Positions 1 to 9,815 of a DNA stretch of 64,000 bases are shown in pieces. The notes beneath the pieces are model-generated. The model had not been told where the DNA came from. It was given only the letters and a program-made list of their open reading frames with translations, and did no database searches. The position numbers and the translations under genes were made by a program. The DNA comes from Paracyclopina nana (taxonomy: Eukaryota; Arthropoda; Copepoda; Cyclopoida; Cyclopettidae): positions 880,501-944,500 of the forward strand of contig JAGUCH010000002.1 of NCBI GenBank assembly GCA_019096065.1. Direction: 5' to 3'. Each line of letters starts with the position of its first letter. Position 1 is the first letter of the stretch.

Positions 1-270
1 CCCAGAGAAGGACCTCTGCCACTAGCAGAAAGGAGAAAACTTCGCGAAATATTCAACAGCGACAATGGTGATTCGCCCTATCGAGTCCAGTTGAAACATC
101 ACGTATTACGAGATTGGAAGGGAAAACACGTCGTAGCACCGCGTTTCGACTACGCCATCTTCCTCAAAGCCATGGGGTTAGACAGCGAGAGCGACGAGCT
201 ACAAAAAACATTAATGAAGCACAGAGTTACGCGAGACGACATGTACCACCTATATAAAGGAACACTATAG
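1..270 (+). CDS. C-terminal fragment of an unrecognised protein (cut by window edge)
   Basis: A frame is open from the first base to TAG at 268-270, giving 89 residues of a protein whose start lies before the window. It is charged and basic, with many Lys, Arg and His residues (for example LKHHVLRDWKGKHVV near residues 35-49), and ends in KGTL. I do not recognise the family. The last codons overlap the TATATAAAG that probably serves the next gene, which suggests tight viral-type packing. The open frame could in principle be chance, but 89 codons without a stop and the same composition as the following genes favour coding. Confidence 0.45.
   Translation, partial: PREGPLPLAERRKLREIFNSDNGDSPYRVQLKHHVLRDWKGKHVVAPRFDYAIFLKAMGLDSESDELQKTLMKHRVTRDDMYHLYKGTL
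251..259 (+). promoter_or_regulatory. TATA box of the first 210-residue gene
   Basis: TATATAAAG sits about 95 bases before the ATG at 352. A TCAGG at 274 and a TCAGT at 327 could act as initiators; the first is about 23 bases from the TATA box and the second is too far. Confidence 0.4.
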
Positions 271-351
271 CCCTCAGGCGCCAGGCGTACCGTCCCTTCT
301 TAGCCACCCGTGCACCACTGCTCCTCAGTACACTCGCTTAAGCCTTGAAAA

Positions 352-984
352 ATGGAGATTAACGCAAGCAATCTACTAGCTTGGAAACCTGAGAAGAAAC
401 ATCTAGCTCTTGCATTGATAAGACAATACTGGGTGGGAATGAGCTTCTCATCGCCTACACTTCAAGAACAGGAGATTCTAAATGAGCTATATGGGTTCGG
501 AGTATACCAACACGTAAAAAAGGTTATTAGACACAAAGCCTTTGTGCGGGCCACATATGACCTCCTGAGGCCTTCCCCATGGCATTCCTTAGTATCACGA
601 GACACGATATCTTCCCACGACACCTCAAGCTTGTACAACTTCGACGAGCTGATTGGGCTTACCGACGCATTTATACGAAAAAATAAAGGAATAGCCTACA
701 AGCAGGCACTAAGTGAACATTACCTCAGAAACCGACACTATCCAGAACATTTCAGGGATGAACACCTGCGCCCAACACCCATGCCTCTAGACGCATTATA
801 CGAGAGCCTAATTAGCCTAATGGCCTGCCGTTGGAGACTGCACCTCAAAGGCAACCCAAAAATGGATCACGAGAAATTGGTGGCCATTCCAGAGCAATTC
901 CTAGAGGACCACTGCCAGAAATACTGCGAAACAGACAAGCTTCGAATTAAATCAATTTTGGCCCTCTCAAACAGCGAAACCTAA
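352..984 (+). CDS. DUF5662-like protein, copy 1
   Basis: A 210-residue soluble protein, paralogous to the next gene along its whole length. Shared blocks are HKAFV (residues 61-65), LVSRD...SSLYNFDELIGLT (80-104) and the H-rich HYLRNRHYPEHF (123-134), followed by an MPL segment and a Trp-rich helix. This order (H-x3-V, an Asp-Ser block, then HH/x-N-x-HH-type motif) resembles the DUF5662 family found in phages, large DNA viruses and bacteria, whose histidines suggest metal binding; its activity is unknown to me. Copy 1 has Tyr at 130 where copy 2 has His. AATAAA follows at about 1032. Family name is from motif memory, so treat it as probable only. Confidence 0.6.
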   Translation: MEINASNLLAWKPEKKHLALALIRQYWVGMSFSSPTLQEQEILNELYGFGVYQHVKKVIRHKAFVRATYDLLRPSPWHSLVSRDTISSHDTSSLYNFDELIGLTDAFIRKNKGIAYKQALSEHYLRNRHYPEHFRDEHLRPTPMPLDALYESLISLMACRWRLHLKGNPKMDHEKLVAIPEQFLEDHCQKYCETDKLRIKSILALSNSET

Positions 985-1214
985 CATAGCCCTGTCAAAA
1001 AAGGCCAAAGAACACGAAATTGCCAAGATAAATAAGAATAAAAACTAAAAGCCCTACATGTATCGTCAGGACAAATACACTAATGTGCCTTTCTCATAAA
1101 ACCTTCATTAAATTTATTTCATAATGCATAACACTTTTAGACCAGACAGCAGACAGTCTACTCATCACATTCTCGCGCTGCTACAGGAAACTTCGCAGTC
1201 TCTTTGCGTTCACT

Positions 1215-1847
1215 ATGGAGCCTACAGCACAAAAATTAATTATCAGAACTCCCGAATGGAAAAATACAGCTATACGGCTCATGAAAAAACATTGGATAGA
1301 CAAACAACCAATTCCACCCCCAATTGGGATGACGAACCTTATGGACCGCGCCATGTTACACGAGCTGGCACGATTCGGCATCGACCAGTACGTACAGCAA
1401 GTATGCACGCACAAAGCCTTTGTGACCAAAACTTACGAGCGCTTCATTCGCCCGCCGTGGGAAAACGTAATCTCGCGAGACGAGATCGCAGCCTACGACA
1501 ACTCCTCATTGTACGAATTCGACGAGTTGGTTGGCCTGACCGAAGGCATTATTCATGGCCATAAAGGAGCGGCCTACAACAGGGCCATCAGGCATCATTA
1601 TTTGCGTAACCAGCACCACCCAGAACACTACGTCGACGGAAATGGCCAGCCCTCTCCTATGCCATTTGCACCCCTACTAGCAAGCGCCTTAGGTCTGATC
1701 GCCACACGCTGGGAGAAACAGCTACAGGGCGACCCACAAATCGACGACAAAACCTTGTTAATGATTGAGCCCCAAACACTGGACAATTACCATGAGCTTG
1801 ACAAGATGCGAATTATGGGAATTATGTCTCTATTTAGGACACAATAA
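1215..1847 (+). CDS. DUF5662-like protein, copy 2
   Basis: Also 210 residues and clearly a tandem duplicate of the gene at 352. It keeps HKAFV (66-70), ISRDEIAAYDNSSLYEFDELVGLT (86-109) and a fuller histidine motif, HHYLRNQHHPEHY (127-139). Protein identity to copy 1 looks moderate, so the duplication is old, while length is exactly kept. The ATG at 1215 is preferred because similarity to copy 1 starts within a few residues of it. Two AATAAA signals follow the stop (1862 and 1876), next to a TA microsatellite. The likely role, as for copy 1, is a metal-binding accessory protein of a virus; this is inference. Confidence 0.62.
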   Translation: MEPTAQKLIIRTPEWKNTAIRLMKKHWIDKQPIPPPIGMTNLMDRAMLHELARFGIDQYVQQVCTHKAFVTKTYERFIRPPWENVISRDEIAAYDNSSLYEFDELVGLTEGIIHGHKGAAYNRAIRHHYLRNQHHPEHYVDGNGQPSPMPFAPLLASALGLIATRWEKQLQGDPQIDDKTLLMIEPQTLDNYHELDKMRIMGIMSLFRTQ

Positions 1848-1876
1848 ACTAGCACCGATAGTAATAAATACGTATA

Positions 1877-1905
1877 ATAAATATATATATATATATATAT
1901 ATATT
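1877..1905. repeat. (TA)n microsatellite
   Basis: About 13 TA units directly after the polyadenylation signals of the second DUF5662-like gene. Confidence 0.9.
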
Positions 1906-1967
1906 AAAACACAGCACACTCTCGCTCCCTAGTGCGATATATAACCCCCAAATATGACCTCAAATTC

Positions 1968-2048
1968 GGTTAGGGTGACCAGGTCACCATAACCTTTCAG
2001 GACCACCATAAATAGTCACACACATCACACCAAATCTGGTTAGGGTGA
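1968..2048 (+). repeat. Paired GGTTAGGGTGA motifs with GGTCACC palindrome
   Basis: GGTTAGGGTGA occurs at 1968-1978 and 2038-2048, and once more at 9940-9950. The second and third copies share a further T and are followed a few bases later by CGTGACA. After the first copy the bases GGTGACCAGGTCACC form a perfect 15-base palindrome. The spacing and recurrence near both ends of the virus-like block suggest a control element. No gene lies between 1848 and 2445. Confidence 0.6.
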
Positions 2049-2300
2049 TGTCCGTGACACCAGTGCGTGAAACGGAAGCCAAAAATAAGACAAAATTTTT
2101 TTTTGCCACCCACCTTTTCCGGGGGGGGGGGAGATGCAAGGCATACACACACGGATAGATCAATACGCCTTTTTGCATCAAATACGGTGTTTTATTTAAC
2201 AAATCTCAAAACCTTAATTATGACACCCAAAAACAACTTTACTTCAGTCACATAAAACCAGATACAGCCGGCTGAAACACCCAACTGAGAATTCAACAAC

Positions 2301-2337
2301 TATAAAAGGTTAAGCTCAATCAGCAAAGCTCTCATTC
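2301..2337 (+). promoter_or_regulatory. TATA box plus initiator, plus strand
   Basis: TATAAAAG at 2301-2308 is followed by TCATTC at 2332-2337, which is the normal spacing. It points right, into the 3' end of the minus-strand gene at 2446-3262. No good ATG-led plus frame follows, so it may drive a spliced or antisense transcript that I could not define. Confidence 0.4.
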
Positions 2338-2445
2338 AGCCCAAAAAGCAACCAGCGGAAGGACCGCATTGAGCGCTCTCTCAACGGAACTATCACGGAT
2401 CAATCATAGCCAGAGGAAATCGCTCATCAGTTGCCTCAGTTGAGT

Positions 2446-3262
2446 CTACCACATCAGCCTCGGAATCTTCAGAAATACGAAAGCGCAGCCCAGCGTGCTC
2501 AGCAGTTGGCCTTTTACAGAAACCCTATCGTTGTACAAGACACCGGCCACCTGACAAAAAGAGAAAAATAAAACCTTCGAATTAGCACCGCACTGCAAAC
2601 GAGACTCACCTGATTCACGCGCCCGCACTTGCAACCAATGCCAAGCCTCCCAAAGGCACAGTTTTCCAAGGGGAACAAATACCATTTCGCATCAGTTCCA
2701 AGACCAACCAGGTATACGCCTATCAGGAAACTTGCCCACGGATGGACAACATCAGGCGCGCCCACCAATGCGGCGGCGCCCCCAAGGGGAACAAAAATCA
2801 TTTCGCTACACGAGCCAGGCCCATCCAGCCAACAGCATTGGCCCCTCCCACCGGCCTCGGCCTCGCCCATTGGCCTAACCCCTCGAACATGCCGGACCAC
2901 GCCTTCACAGAGAGGCGGGGCCGCCCTAGAAGACCGAGGCGTCCCCACAGCGCATTGACGAGTACAGGCCACATCTATCGAACCAAACGCAGAGAGGCAA
3001 GCGACACGCCCAGCCCCGCCCATCGTCAGCGTGCCCCGCCCTCTCACCACGTCGGCCACCACGCCCTCGCCACGAAGATGGAATAGCAGGATAACTATAA
3101 CTGCGATTCTTATAAAACCACACTCTGTAACGAAAAAGAAAAAATATAACCTGTACTAATCACTTTGGCATAACAAAAATACTTACTTGACTTCCACGGG
3201 GACCATTCAATGACCCGCCCTCGCGAGAAGAAGTTCGTCGATGACCACGCCCACGTCAGCAT
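2446..3262 (-). CDS. Spliced membrane protein A of the virus-like block
   Basis: Three exons on the minus strand: 3187-3262, 2610-3124 and 2446-2550, joined by GT-AG introns of 62 and 59 bases with good pyrimidine tracts. The exons sum to 696 bases, 231 residues. The product has a hydrophobic span just after the first splice (core FIRIAVIVILLF, residues about 28-39), a Gly/Arg/Val-rich middle and a second hydrophobic stretch (LIGVYLVGL) in exon 2. Exon 2 holds two related VPLG/FPLE-type units. The first intron, its position (phase 1) and the membrane span are shared with gene B at 3362-3596, so the two are duplicates. AATAAA lies near 2195 on this strand. Family not recognised; the last exon junction is the least certain. 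Confidence 0.5.
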
Positions 3263-3361
3263 CTACGCCGAAAATGACATCGGCCACGCCTCTGATTCCA
3301 GTACGAGAAAGTTAGTTGGACTTGGACTACACCACCAACGCAGCTTACGCCTCCAGTCTTG

Positions 3362-3596
3362 CTACCCAGCTCGAGCTCGGCCCCACCCACGTTTCGCGCT
3401 CGGCCACGCCCAGGACCTAACAACGACAAGGTCACACGCGAGCCCCGCCCGCCTGATCACCACGAGGATTATTATAACAGCGATTTTTATAAAATCACAT
3501 CCTGCAATAAAATCAAAATAAAAGTTACATATGCGCGATACTTTCGAAAAGACATTACTTACTAGACTTCCATAGAGTCATCAATGACCCGCTCAT
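3362..3596 (-). CDS. Spliced small membrane protein B
   Basis: Two exons, 3563-3596 and 3362-3501, with a 61-base GT-AG intron; 57 residues. A membrane span (core FIKIAVIIILVVI) begins three residues after the splice and is followed by a basic, Trp-containing tail. Intron position, phase and the sequence around both splice sites match gene A, about 375 bases away, so this is a direct duplication (bases 3090-3228 against 3465-3602). The start used is the first ATG in frame; an upstream exon or splicing onward into gene A exons cannot be excluded, in which case A and B would be one gene with duplicated exons. Confidence 0.45.
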
Positions 3597-3602
3597 CCAG
3601 GC

Positions 3603-4332
3603 CCAGGCATCCGACCACGAACCGGGACCCCCGGGGCAAGTCGCGAGGCTCCAAGAAAAGCTGACTTACCACCGGATAAATGACCCGCGGTTGTCGCCGG
3701 AAAACCCAGACCAGGAGCGGCAGACCGAAATAAATTCGGCCAATCAACCCAGCCACCACCGTGATTAAGAGGCTGACACAGCCCCAAAAAGCGGCCTAAT
3801 CAAAGCCCTGAAAAACAAGCTACCCCCATCAAAAAAGTAAACAAAAATTGTCAAATTCCACTCACACTTTCTGGAGCCGCGACAGCCATGGCCGGCGCCG
3901 CTGACGTCGAGGTCAGCCCAGTCCCACTATAAAACTGTAAATTCGGAAAAGTCAAGCCATAAAAAGCCACGAATTTTCGGACAATTTTACCTCACGCACA
4001 ATAAAAGACATCTTCGCAGCCTCAAGCAAAAATCACAAGTCCAAACAGAGCTACCAGACCAAAGTCAACCAAAGTCCCCGTTCGCAATGCGCAAAAGCCA
4101 AAATGAGCTTAGAACGCGTCAACTATGACATCTGGTACCTCTGCTAGACAACGCGACCATATATTAGGACTCAGAAAAGGGCCAAACTTGCCCCGTAAAC
4201 GCCGAAATTGCGAGCTACAATATCAAACGAAAGCAAGCAACCACCAAGTGAAATGCATTCGCCATGATTTATTAAACAAGTAAAATTAGAAATCCATGAA
4301 CAAATAACTATACACGCAAAATGAGGCTATAA
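3603..4332. other. No gene seen; control sequence likely
   Basis: No convincing frame on either strand. It contains GCTGACGTCGAGGTCAGC, near-palindromic, at about 3897, TATAAAAC at 3929 and an AATAAAAG at 4001. An AATAAA on the minus strand near 4270 probably serves the next minus-strand gene. Confidence 0.4.
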
Positions 4333-5419
4333 TTACGAATCGGCCGCGCCATCGTCATGAATTTCTACAAGAACCTCATCCTCGGTGGCATCACCAGCAG
4401 TGTTACTAGCGTTTTTAATGGCTCCAAGCGCAACATCAACTTGTCTACCCAAATCCTCCAGGATAACACGCTGGGCCACTGTGCAAAGTGCCCCGTTGAC
4501 CTTATCATGCAGCGCCTGATGCGCTGCCCGATTGCGAGCCTCTATACCCGCAATTAGCCCCTCCACACTTGGACCCGCTACACTCGAGCGTAGCCCACCA
4601 GCCGCCGCCACGGTGCCACGAACAGCTTTTTGGCCCGTTTTAGCCGCTGATCCACGCTTGTTACGGCCACTTCTACCCGCATCATCAGACGAATCCTCCT
4701 GCTTCTCGGCCGACAGAACTTGAACAGTGCTTGTTCCTCCCCCTCCAACGACCACCTGCTGGAGTTCGACATCATAAGTCACAGGCTCACTCGGGGGAAA
4801 ACGACGGTGGTATCGGTTCAAACACCAATTGTCGAGGCGACGATACCCCCAGATGCAGCCCCAGGCCAATGCCGACAAAATAATCTGCAACAAAAAGGCC
4901 GAGCATAAGATTGAGCCCTCAAAAAGGAAGTCAACTAGAACTCACTATGATCCACACACCAAAGGAAATGGTGCCAAAAATGCCAAGCAAATCCACACTT
5001 TCGGGTCCAGCCGGCTCGCCCTTGGGAGCACCCGGGCAACCAGGTGCGGCCTCCGATGAAAATGCAAATCGCGGAGCAGCTGTGGTGAATTGGGCCACCG
5101 CTGTAGTCACTTTATCCACTATTTCACTGACTGGCAAATCCTATTAAGCATAAATATAAGCATACAGAATTACTATCAGATTAAAAATTAGCTTTACTGG
5201 AAAGTATAAGTCGACCACTTCGCCCAAATTGAACGACCGCAGTGACTGGAGCACAGCCGATAGTTTGGTGCAGGGGAAGGCAGTCCAAAACTGCTCTGCA
5301 TAATATCGGTCTGCCTCAAATTCCTCCCGGCCCAAAGAGAGCTCATAAAGCAGTCGACCAAAGTAATGTCTTACCTCAGTACTGCCCGCCTCTTTAGCAG
5401 AAGGAAGAACGAAACTCAT
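4333..5419 (-). CDS. Three-exon single-pass membrane protein
   Basis: Exons 5198-5419, 4946-5140 and 4333-4884 on the minus strand, with GT-AG introns of 57 and 61 bases, all joined in phase 0; 322 residues. Exon 1 encodes an acidic and aromatic N-terminal domain with a YYAEQFWTAFP segment. Exon 2 ends in a hydrophobic run (GIFGTISFGVWI) and exon 3 starts with another (IILSALAWGCIWGY), so splicing creates one long membrane span at about residues 127-155. A basic stretch follows (RRLDNW..RYHRR), then a Gly/Ser/Lys-rich tail ending in an acidic IHDDGAADS. Codons in the tail are GC-rich. Another ATG about 120 bases upstream could give a longer N-terminus through one more exon. Family unknown; it could be a virion or host-membrane protein. 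Confidence 0.6.
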
Positions 5420-6319
5420 GTCTCGTATATGTATGCGTACAGGAGCAATACCTCGAGCCTAATGAGAAATAATCACCTTTCTTCCTGGCAGCCACACATC
5501 GCGCCCCAGATCACCTCCCTCCGCGAAAGACATTGCGCATGCAATACCAAATCAGCAATAAATCAGGGACATCATAAACGCCCCCTTTAAAAAAGCAGCA
5601 GAGAGAAAAATGTAAACCGGTTTTCGCATCTTGAAAACGAGACTATACAACTGCAAGTCGAGCTCACTCCCCGCAGCGAGGTCACATTTCCTCAACACAG
5701 CTTTAAACACTCATCGCGCCATAAGTCATGCTGACATCAGCATTTAGCTCGAGCACTGATCTCACCACAGATGAGTGATGAGGGGAAAAAATGAATGCAA
5801 AAAATTAACTAAAATATTAAGATATAAAAATGCACAATGGGTTCAGGCACCCTGAAAACGAGTGAATGGCCCGCTCATAACGCTTCGTCTAAATTCCGAA
5901 TTCACACTGCTCGAAACGAGACAAGAAACAAGACCATAAATCTTAGAGATGAACACTTACTACACTAAAATTGCGAGAAAGAAAAATAAAGCAGGGGGAC
6001 GAAGTCAAAATTCCCCATGGCCATAATGCATGAGGAGTTATAACACATTACTCGAGTAAAACCCAGGACCGCTCAATCATCATCATTATTCTTGCTTGTA
6101 CAGTCTTGCCAGAAAAAAGGGCTTAGCCCCAGGGCAAAAACCCACGCTTTAAAAATAACCGGTTCTCGAGTGCTCAACCCTTTGTGACCACAAGGTCACA
6201 CAGAAATGGGCCAGCCAGAGATGCAGATAAATACAGCTTGCAAAAATGAGAAGGATTCATTCCACTCGCAACCAGCATTGCAGCCAGCACTACGACTACG
6301 TTAAGCCCCACGAAACGAA
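5420..6319. other. Intergenic stretch of the virus-like block
   Basis: No gene supported. One CAAGGTCACAC motif (6191-6201) sits about 120 bases before the next gene, and GATAAATAC near 6228 may be its TATA-like element. Confidence 0.4.
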
Positions 6320-7548
6320 ATGAGCCAAGATAACCAAGCCGAGACCCCCAGGGTCCCTCTAGGCCCCATGGAAGTCGACCGTAGCGACACTCAGGAAACT
6401 CCAGCTCAGCCCAATAATGAACGTGAGGTCGACAACGACTCACCCGCAGAACCTGAGCGGCCCACCCTGGAAAAATGGGCACGCGATCTCGACTACTACT
6501 ACAGCTTAGAGGAGCTAACCGCGCACCACACTCCTGAGCGCTTTATCGAGGGCCTAATAGCAATAGAAAAAGCCCGACAACCAGTGCAAAGCCCATTTAT
6601 TCGCCAATTGAACTTATTAAAAGGTACACTAAAAAGTAACTCTCTTTTATTAACTTGCCAAGCCCATTGACACACTATAAATCAGGTCCCAGGCCAGAAG
6701 TTCAGTGGGGCATGCAACTGGAAGCCTGGCCCATGAAAAATGGCGAGCGATATGAGCCATCCTCTTTTCGCCAACCAATACGCATCCGTAACTTAGCAAG
6801 GTTGACCTTCGAGATCCGCCCCGGAGCAGCTGAAAGCGACGAGATTCCACGAGTAGCCCTAGTTCTTCTGGGCGGAGAAGAGGCTAACCCATACCCACTG
6901 TACAACACAACGGGCACCGCACTCGAGATCCAAGACATGTGTCCAGTACTGAGTCCCACACTGGGCTCCCACTACAAGGTGGCCACCATCGGAAACGAAG
7001 GCTTGCCCGGTGTCTTCGTAGAAGCACCGGTGCGCAACCGAAAAGTCGACGTTTTGATTAAACTTGACGAGTCTTACGTAGAGCCCTCCTTATACATCGA
7101 CCCGTCCACCATTGCAGTCCAGATCCTGGTGATCTCGCCGGAGTATCTGGCCAACGGCCTGCTTAGTTTTGGAAGCTTCTTCCCACTCAAAGTAGACATG
7201 CGCTACCAAGCCTGCCCGGAGGTCCAATCCTTCATCGCTCAGCTTGAAGAGGAGAATCCCCGCATGGTGCGCTACTTGCAGGGATGTTTCACCCTGCAGG
7301 AGCGTAAAGCCCTACAACAACGTCAGCGAGAATATAAGGAACGTGAGAATAGAGAAAGGATTACTTCACCACCGACAAGTTACGCAGCCGCTGCCAGAGC
7401 CAGTCATCGCCCAGCGCCCTCCAGAAGACCAGAGAGGACCGAGCCCTCGACCCAAATCGAGCGGGAAATCGCGTCCGCGCTTGAGCAGCTCGAGCCCAAT
7501 AAAAGAGAACGCCTAAAAAGGGAGCTGCTCAGCATGGTGAAAAAATAA
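6320..7548 (+). CDS. Two-exon 388-residue protein, possibly structural
   Basis: Exons 6320-6623 and 6686-7548 with a 62-base GT-AG intron in phase 1; 1167 bases, 388 residues. The N-terminal 80 residues are acidic and Pro/Glu-rich, apparently disordered, followed by a short helical part. The central 200 residues look like a beta-rich folded domain with many Pro, Val and Leu residues (for example IRNLARLTFEIRPG and PSTIAVQILVISPEYL). The C-terminus has Ala/Ser/Pro/Arg-rich linkers and a charged helix (LEQLEPNKRERLKRELLSMV). An unstructured acidic head, a compact core and a basic tail would suit a capsid or nucleic-acid-binding protein, but this is inference only. It lies 368 bases before the glycoprotein gene, on the same strand. 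Confidence 0.55.
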
Positions 7549-7751
7549 CCCGATGACCTCACTCCACCATTAAAACTTACTGAAACGGCCCCGGACCTCT
7601 GCGAGAACAGGATTACACAATTGCCTTGTACATAATTGTCAACAAAAATTCACATAACATTTTTGAATCAATGCTTACTAACCACAGAACTGGCGCCAGC
7701 ATGAATGAAATAAAAATACTTGCATACCACACAAATGCGCGAGTTCTTCCC

Positions 7752-7890
7752 AGACGCGCGCCCGACCAACAAATGCATCCCAAAGATGCACTTTTACAGC
7801 ACAAATTCGCACGCCCGCGACCAGAAAAATGCAGCCAAAAAATGCACTTTTGCAGTATAAATTAGAGGCCCCTTGTAAATTGCACTCAGT
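7752..7890 (+). promoter_or_regulatory. Tandemly duplicated promoter of the glycoprotein gene
   Basis: Two related units of about 50 bases (7755-7806 and 7811-7862) share CGCCCG, an AAATGCA block, ATGCACTTTT and a final CA/TATAAATT. Only the second has a true TATA box (TATAAAT, 7856-7862); the first reads CACAAAT at that place. The arthropod-type initiator TCAGT lies at 7886-7890, about 30 bases downstream, and the ATG follows at 7917. This is the clearest core promoter in the window. Confidence 0.65.
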
Positions 7891-7916
7891 TCAACAAGAC
7901 CAACGTTAAATGCAAC

Positions 7917-9815
7917 ATGAAAGTGTTCATTCACGCAACCGCTTACTTAATATTAGCACTTACTGACACCTCTGCGCCCGCATTTATTCACGAATATGGG
8001 CAAGTGCCGGAGAATTCGATTTGCATGAACAACTTCGCACTTAGGCCGTACCGTCGACTATATCATGTGCAAGAAGAAGCTGAAATGACAGTGCTGGACC
8101 TTGAACCTTACGCACAAGCGCTAACCAATGTCAGAGCCGAAACGAAAGACTCATTAGTGAAAATACGCCGCCACCCCCAAGATTTAAGCGTCCCCCGATT
8201 CTTGATGGACTACAACAATAAAATAGTAGCCCTGACCAATGGAGACGTGAAAGATTTGGACAAATTGTGCAACGAAAGGATCCCCGGCTTCGAGGGATTC
8301 GAACCCGAGTCAAACGAAGAAATGTCCGAATTTATACGTAAGGCATTAATCCTACGGTCTGGCTCGGGAAATAAACACACATTTAATATGAAGATCGACG
8401 TGGTCTTTAAATCCATCGTGACCCTCGATAAAAAACTGGTATTCGAAAACATGGAAGGAGCAGAGCCCAGTGGCACCTATGTCGAGGGCTTTCCTACACT
8501 CACAGTTGAAACAGAGCCACAATTTCCCAGCAAAATCAAGAAAATGACCGTGTTTCCACCCGTCACCGCAGTACAAGACGCAGTCTGCCAGCGGAAATAT
8601 CCTGCCTTGATAAACGACAAGAGTGCCTTCAACAAGTTTACCAACACAGTGGACTCATACCTGAGAAAAATGGAAAGTGCCATCAAAGTCTTAGGGGAGC
8701 TAGCGCTCTCCGGGTCAGCCCGCGAGTTTGCGACCAACATGATTAGAAAAGCCAAAAAAGCAACACTACCTGCCGCCCTTCGGCAAGCAGTGCAAACGAT
8801 AGATAAAATCTCCAAAATAGTAAAAGTAGGTGGCATCGATAGCGAGGAACTTAACACCCTCATGGGAGGCCTCAAGCTAGTAGCCCAGTTCAGCAAAGCC
8901 ATAAGAAGATTAAAGAATGTATATCGCTTTCCATACGCGAACGAAGCAACTGAGGAACTCGATGAAATCAGATACGTGGGAATTGCCAACACTATCGAGG
9001 CCAACGATTACGTAATCCGAGGGGTAATGCGTCAAGACTCGCGAGATCCTGATCCGGAAACAACTTACCTCATAATTAGCAGAAGCCTGGACGGCAAGAT
9101 TCTCAGGCCCAAATACTTAACACAGTACAAAAAGAAGGCCTACGTGACGAACGAGTTACCCAACTACACCGATTGCTACGAGGAGGAAGACGGGACCATC
9201 GTGTGCGAGCCCAACGAGTATCAGCCTACTTCCCAGGAGACACTATGCGCACACAGCCTGTTAGGAAAGGCAATAGATGACCCTTTCGACGTGTGTGAGC
9301 TCCAGCAACTAGGCGATAACACGCTCACACCCGTGGACTGTGACTTATACACAGGAATAGCGAACGTGGTCAAGGAAACTACCCTCAACCGCACTTGTGC
9401 GGAGGACGACACGCAAAAACTCATCCTGGAGCCCGGATCTTATCAAATCAAGTCGAACTGCCAACTGGAGCTGAATGATCAAACCATCGGCGTGCCAGAA
9501 ATGGCCAAGGAGTCAGACATCGCACAATACATACACAAACTGCCAGAGAAGACCTGGCTCAATATTTTCACTCGATGGGAAGTATATACCACCGTGGCAT
9601 GCCTCTCAGGAGCCATCGGACTAATACTGGCCTGCATAATCTGGAGAAAACGACATCAATGCTGTAAAACGTGGCCTACACGACCAACGAGACGAAGGGG
9701 CTCACGCGACACCGAAGAGACGCGATCACTGCAAACGCGACAACGATACAGCGATAAATTAGCCAACAATCTAACTCCTTTAACTACATATCCCGACACT
9801 TCTAGATTAGAATAA
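7917..9815 (+). CDS. Envelope-like type I membrane glycoprotein
   Basis: A 632-residue uninterrupted frame. Residues 1-20 form a signal peptide (MKVFIHATAYLILALTDTSA). The large ectodomain has an Asp/Glu-rich N-terminal half, a helical, Ala/Lys-rich middle (about residues 260-340) and a cysteine-rich region with about ten cysteines between residues 418 and 520. A membrane span (about 556-576) is followed by a basic 56-residue tail with a CC pair. A signal peptide, a long helical middle, a late Cys-rich part and a tail anchor are the layout of viral envelope fusion proteins, and the spacing recalls F-like envelope proteins of insect viruses and errantivirus-like elements. I saw no clear furin-type site. 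The frame is intact, so it may be recent or maintained. An AATAAA overlaps the stop codon. Assignment as an envelope protein is from architecture, not from a database match. Confidence 0.6.
   Translation: MKVFIHATAYLILALTDTSAPAFIHEYGQVPENSICMNNFALRPYRRLYHVQEEAEMTVLDLEPYAQALTNVRAETKDSLVKIRRHPQDLSVPRFLMDYNNKIVALTNGDVKDLDKLCNERIPGFEGFEPESNEEMSEFIRKALILRSGSGNKHTFNMKIDVVFKSIVTLDKKLVFENMEGAEPSGTYVEGFPTLTVETEPQFPSKIKKMTVFPPVTAVQDAVCQRKYPALINDKSAFNKFTNTVDSYLRKMESAIKVLGELALSGSAREFATNMIRKAKKATLPAALRQAVQTIDKISKIVKVGGIDSEELNTLMGGLKLVAQFSKAIRRLKNVYRFPYANEATEELDEIRYVGIANTIEANDYVIRGVMRQDSRDPDPETTYLIISRSLDGKILRPKYLTQYKKKAYVTNELPNYTDCYEEEDGTIVCEPNEYQPTSQETLCAHSLLGKAIDDPFDVCELQQLGDNTLTPVDCDLYTGIANVVKETTLNRTCAEDDTQKLILEPGSYQIKSNCQLELNDQTIGVPEMAKESDIAQYIHKLPEKTWLNIFTRWEVYTTVACLSGAIGLILACIIWRKRHQCCKTWPTRPTRRRGSRDTEETRSLQTRQRYSDKLANNLTPLTTYPDTSRLE

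Noticed and set aside
1968-2048. TTAGGG as a telomeric repeat
   Set aside because: Only isolated copies occur and arthropods normally use TTAGG; it is treated as a control motif.
3562-3787. Longer minus-strand frames overlapping gene B exon 1
   Set aside because: They run into a stop at or beyond the conserved splice donor; the frame that continues into the shared membrane span was preferred.
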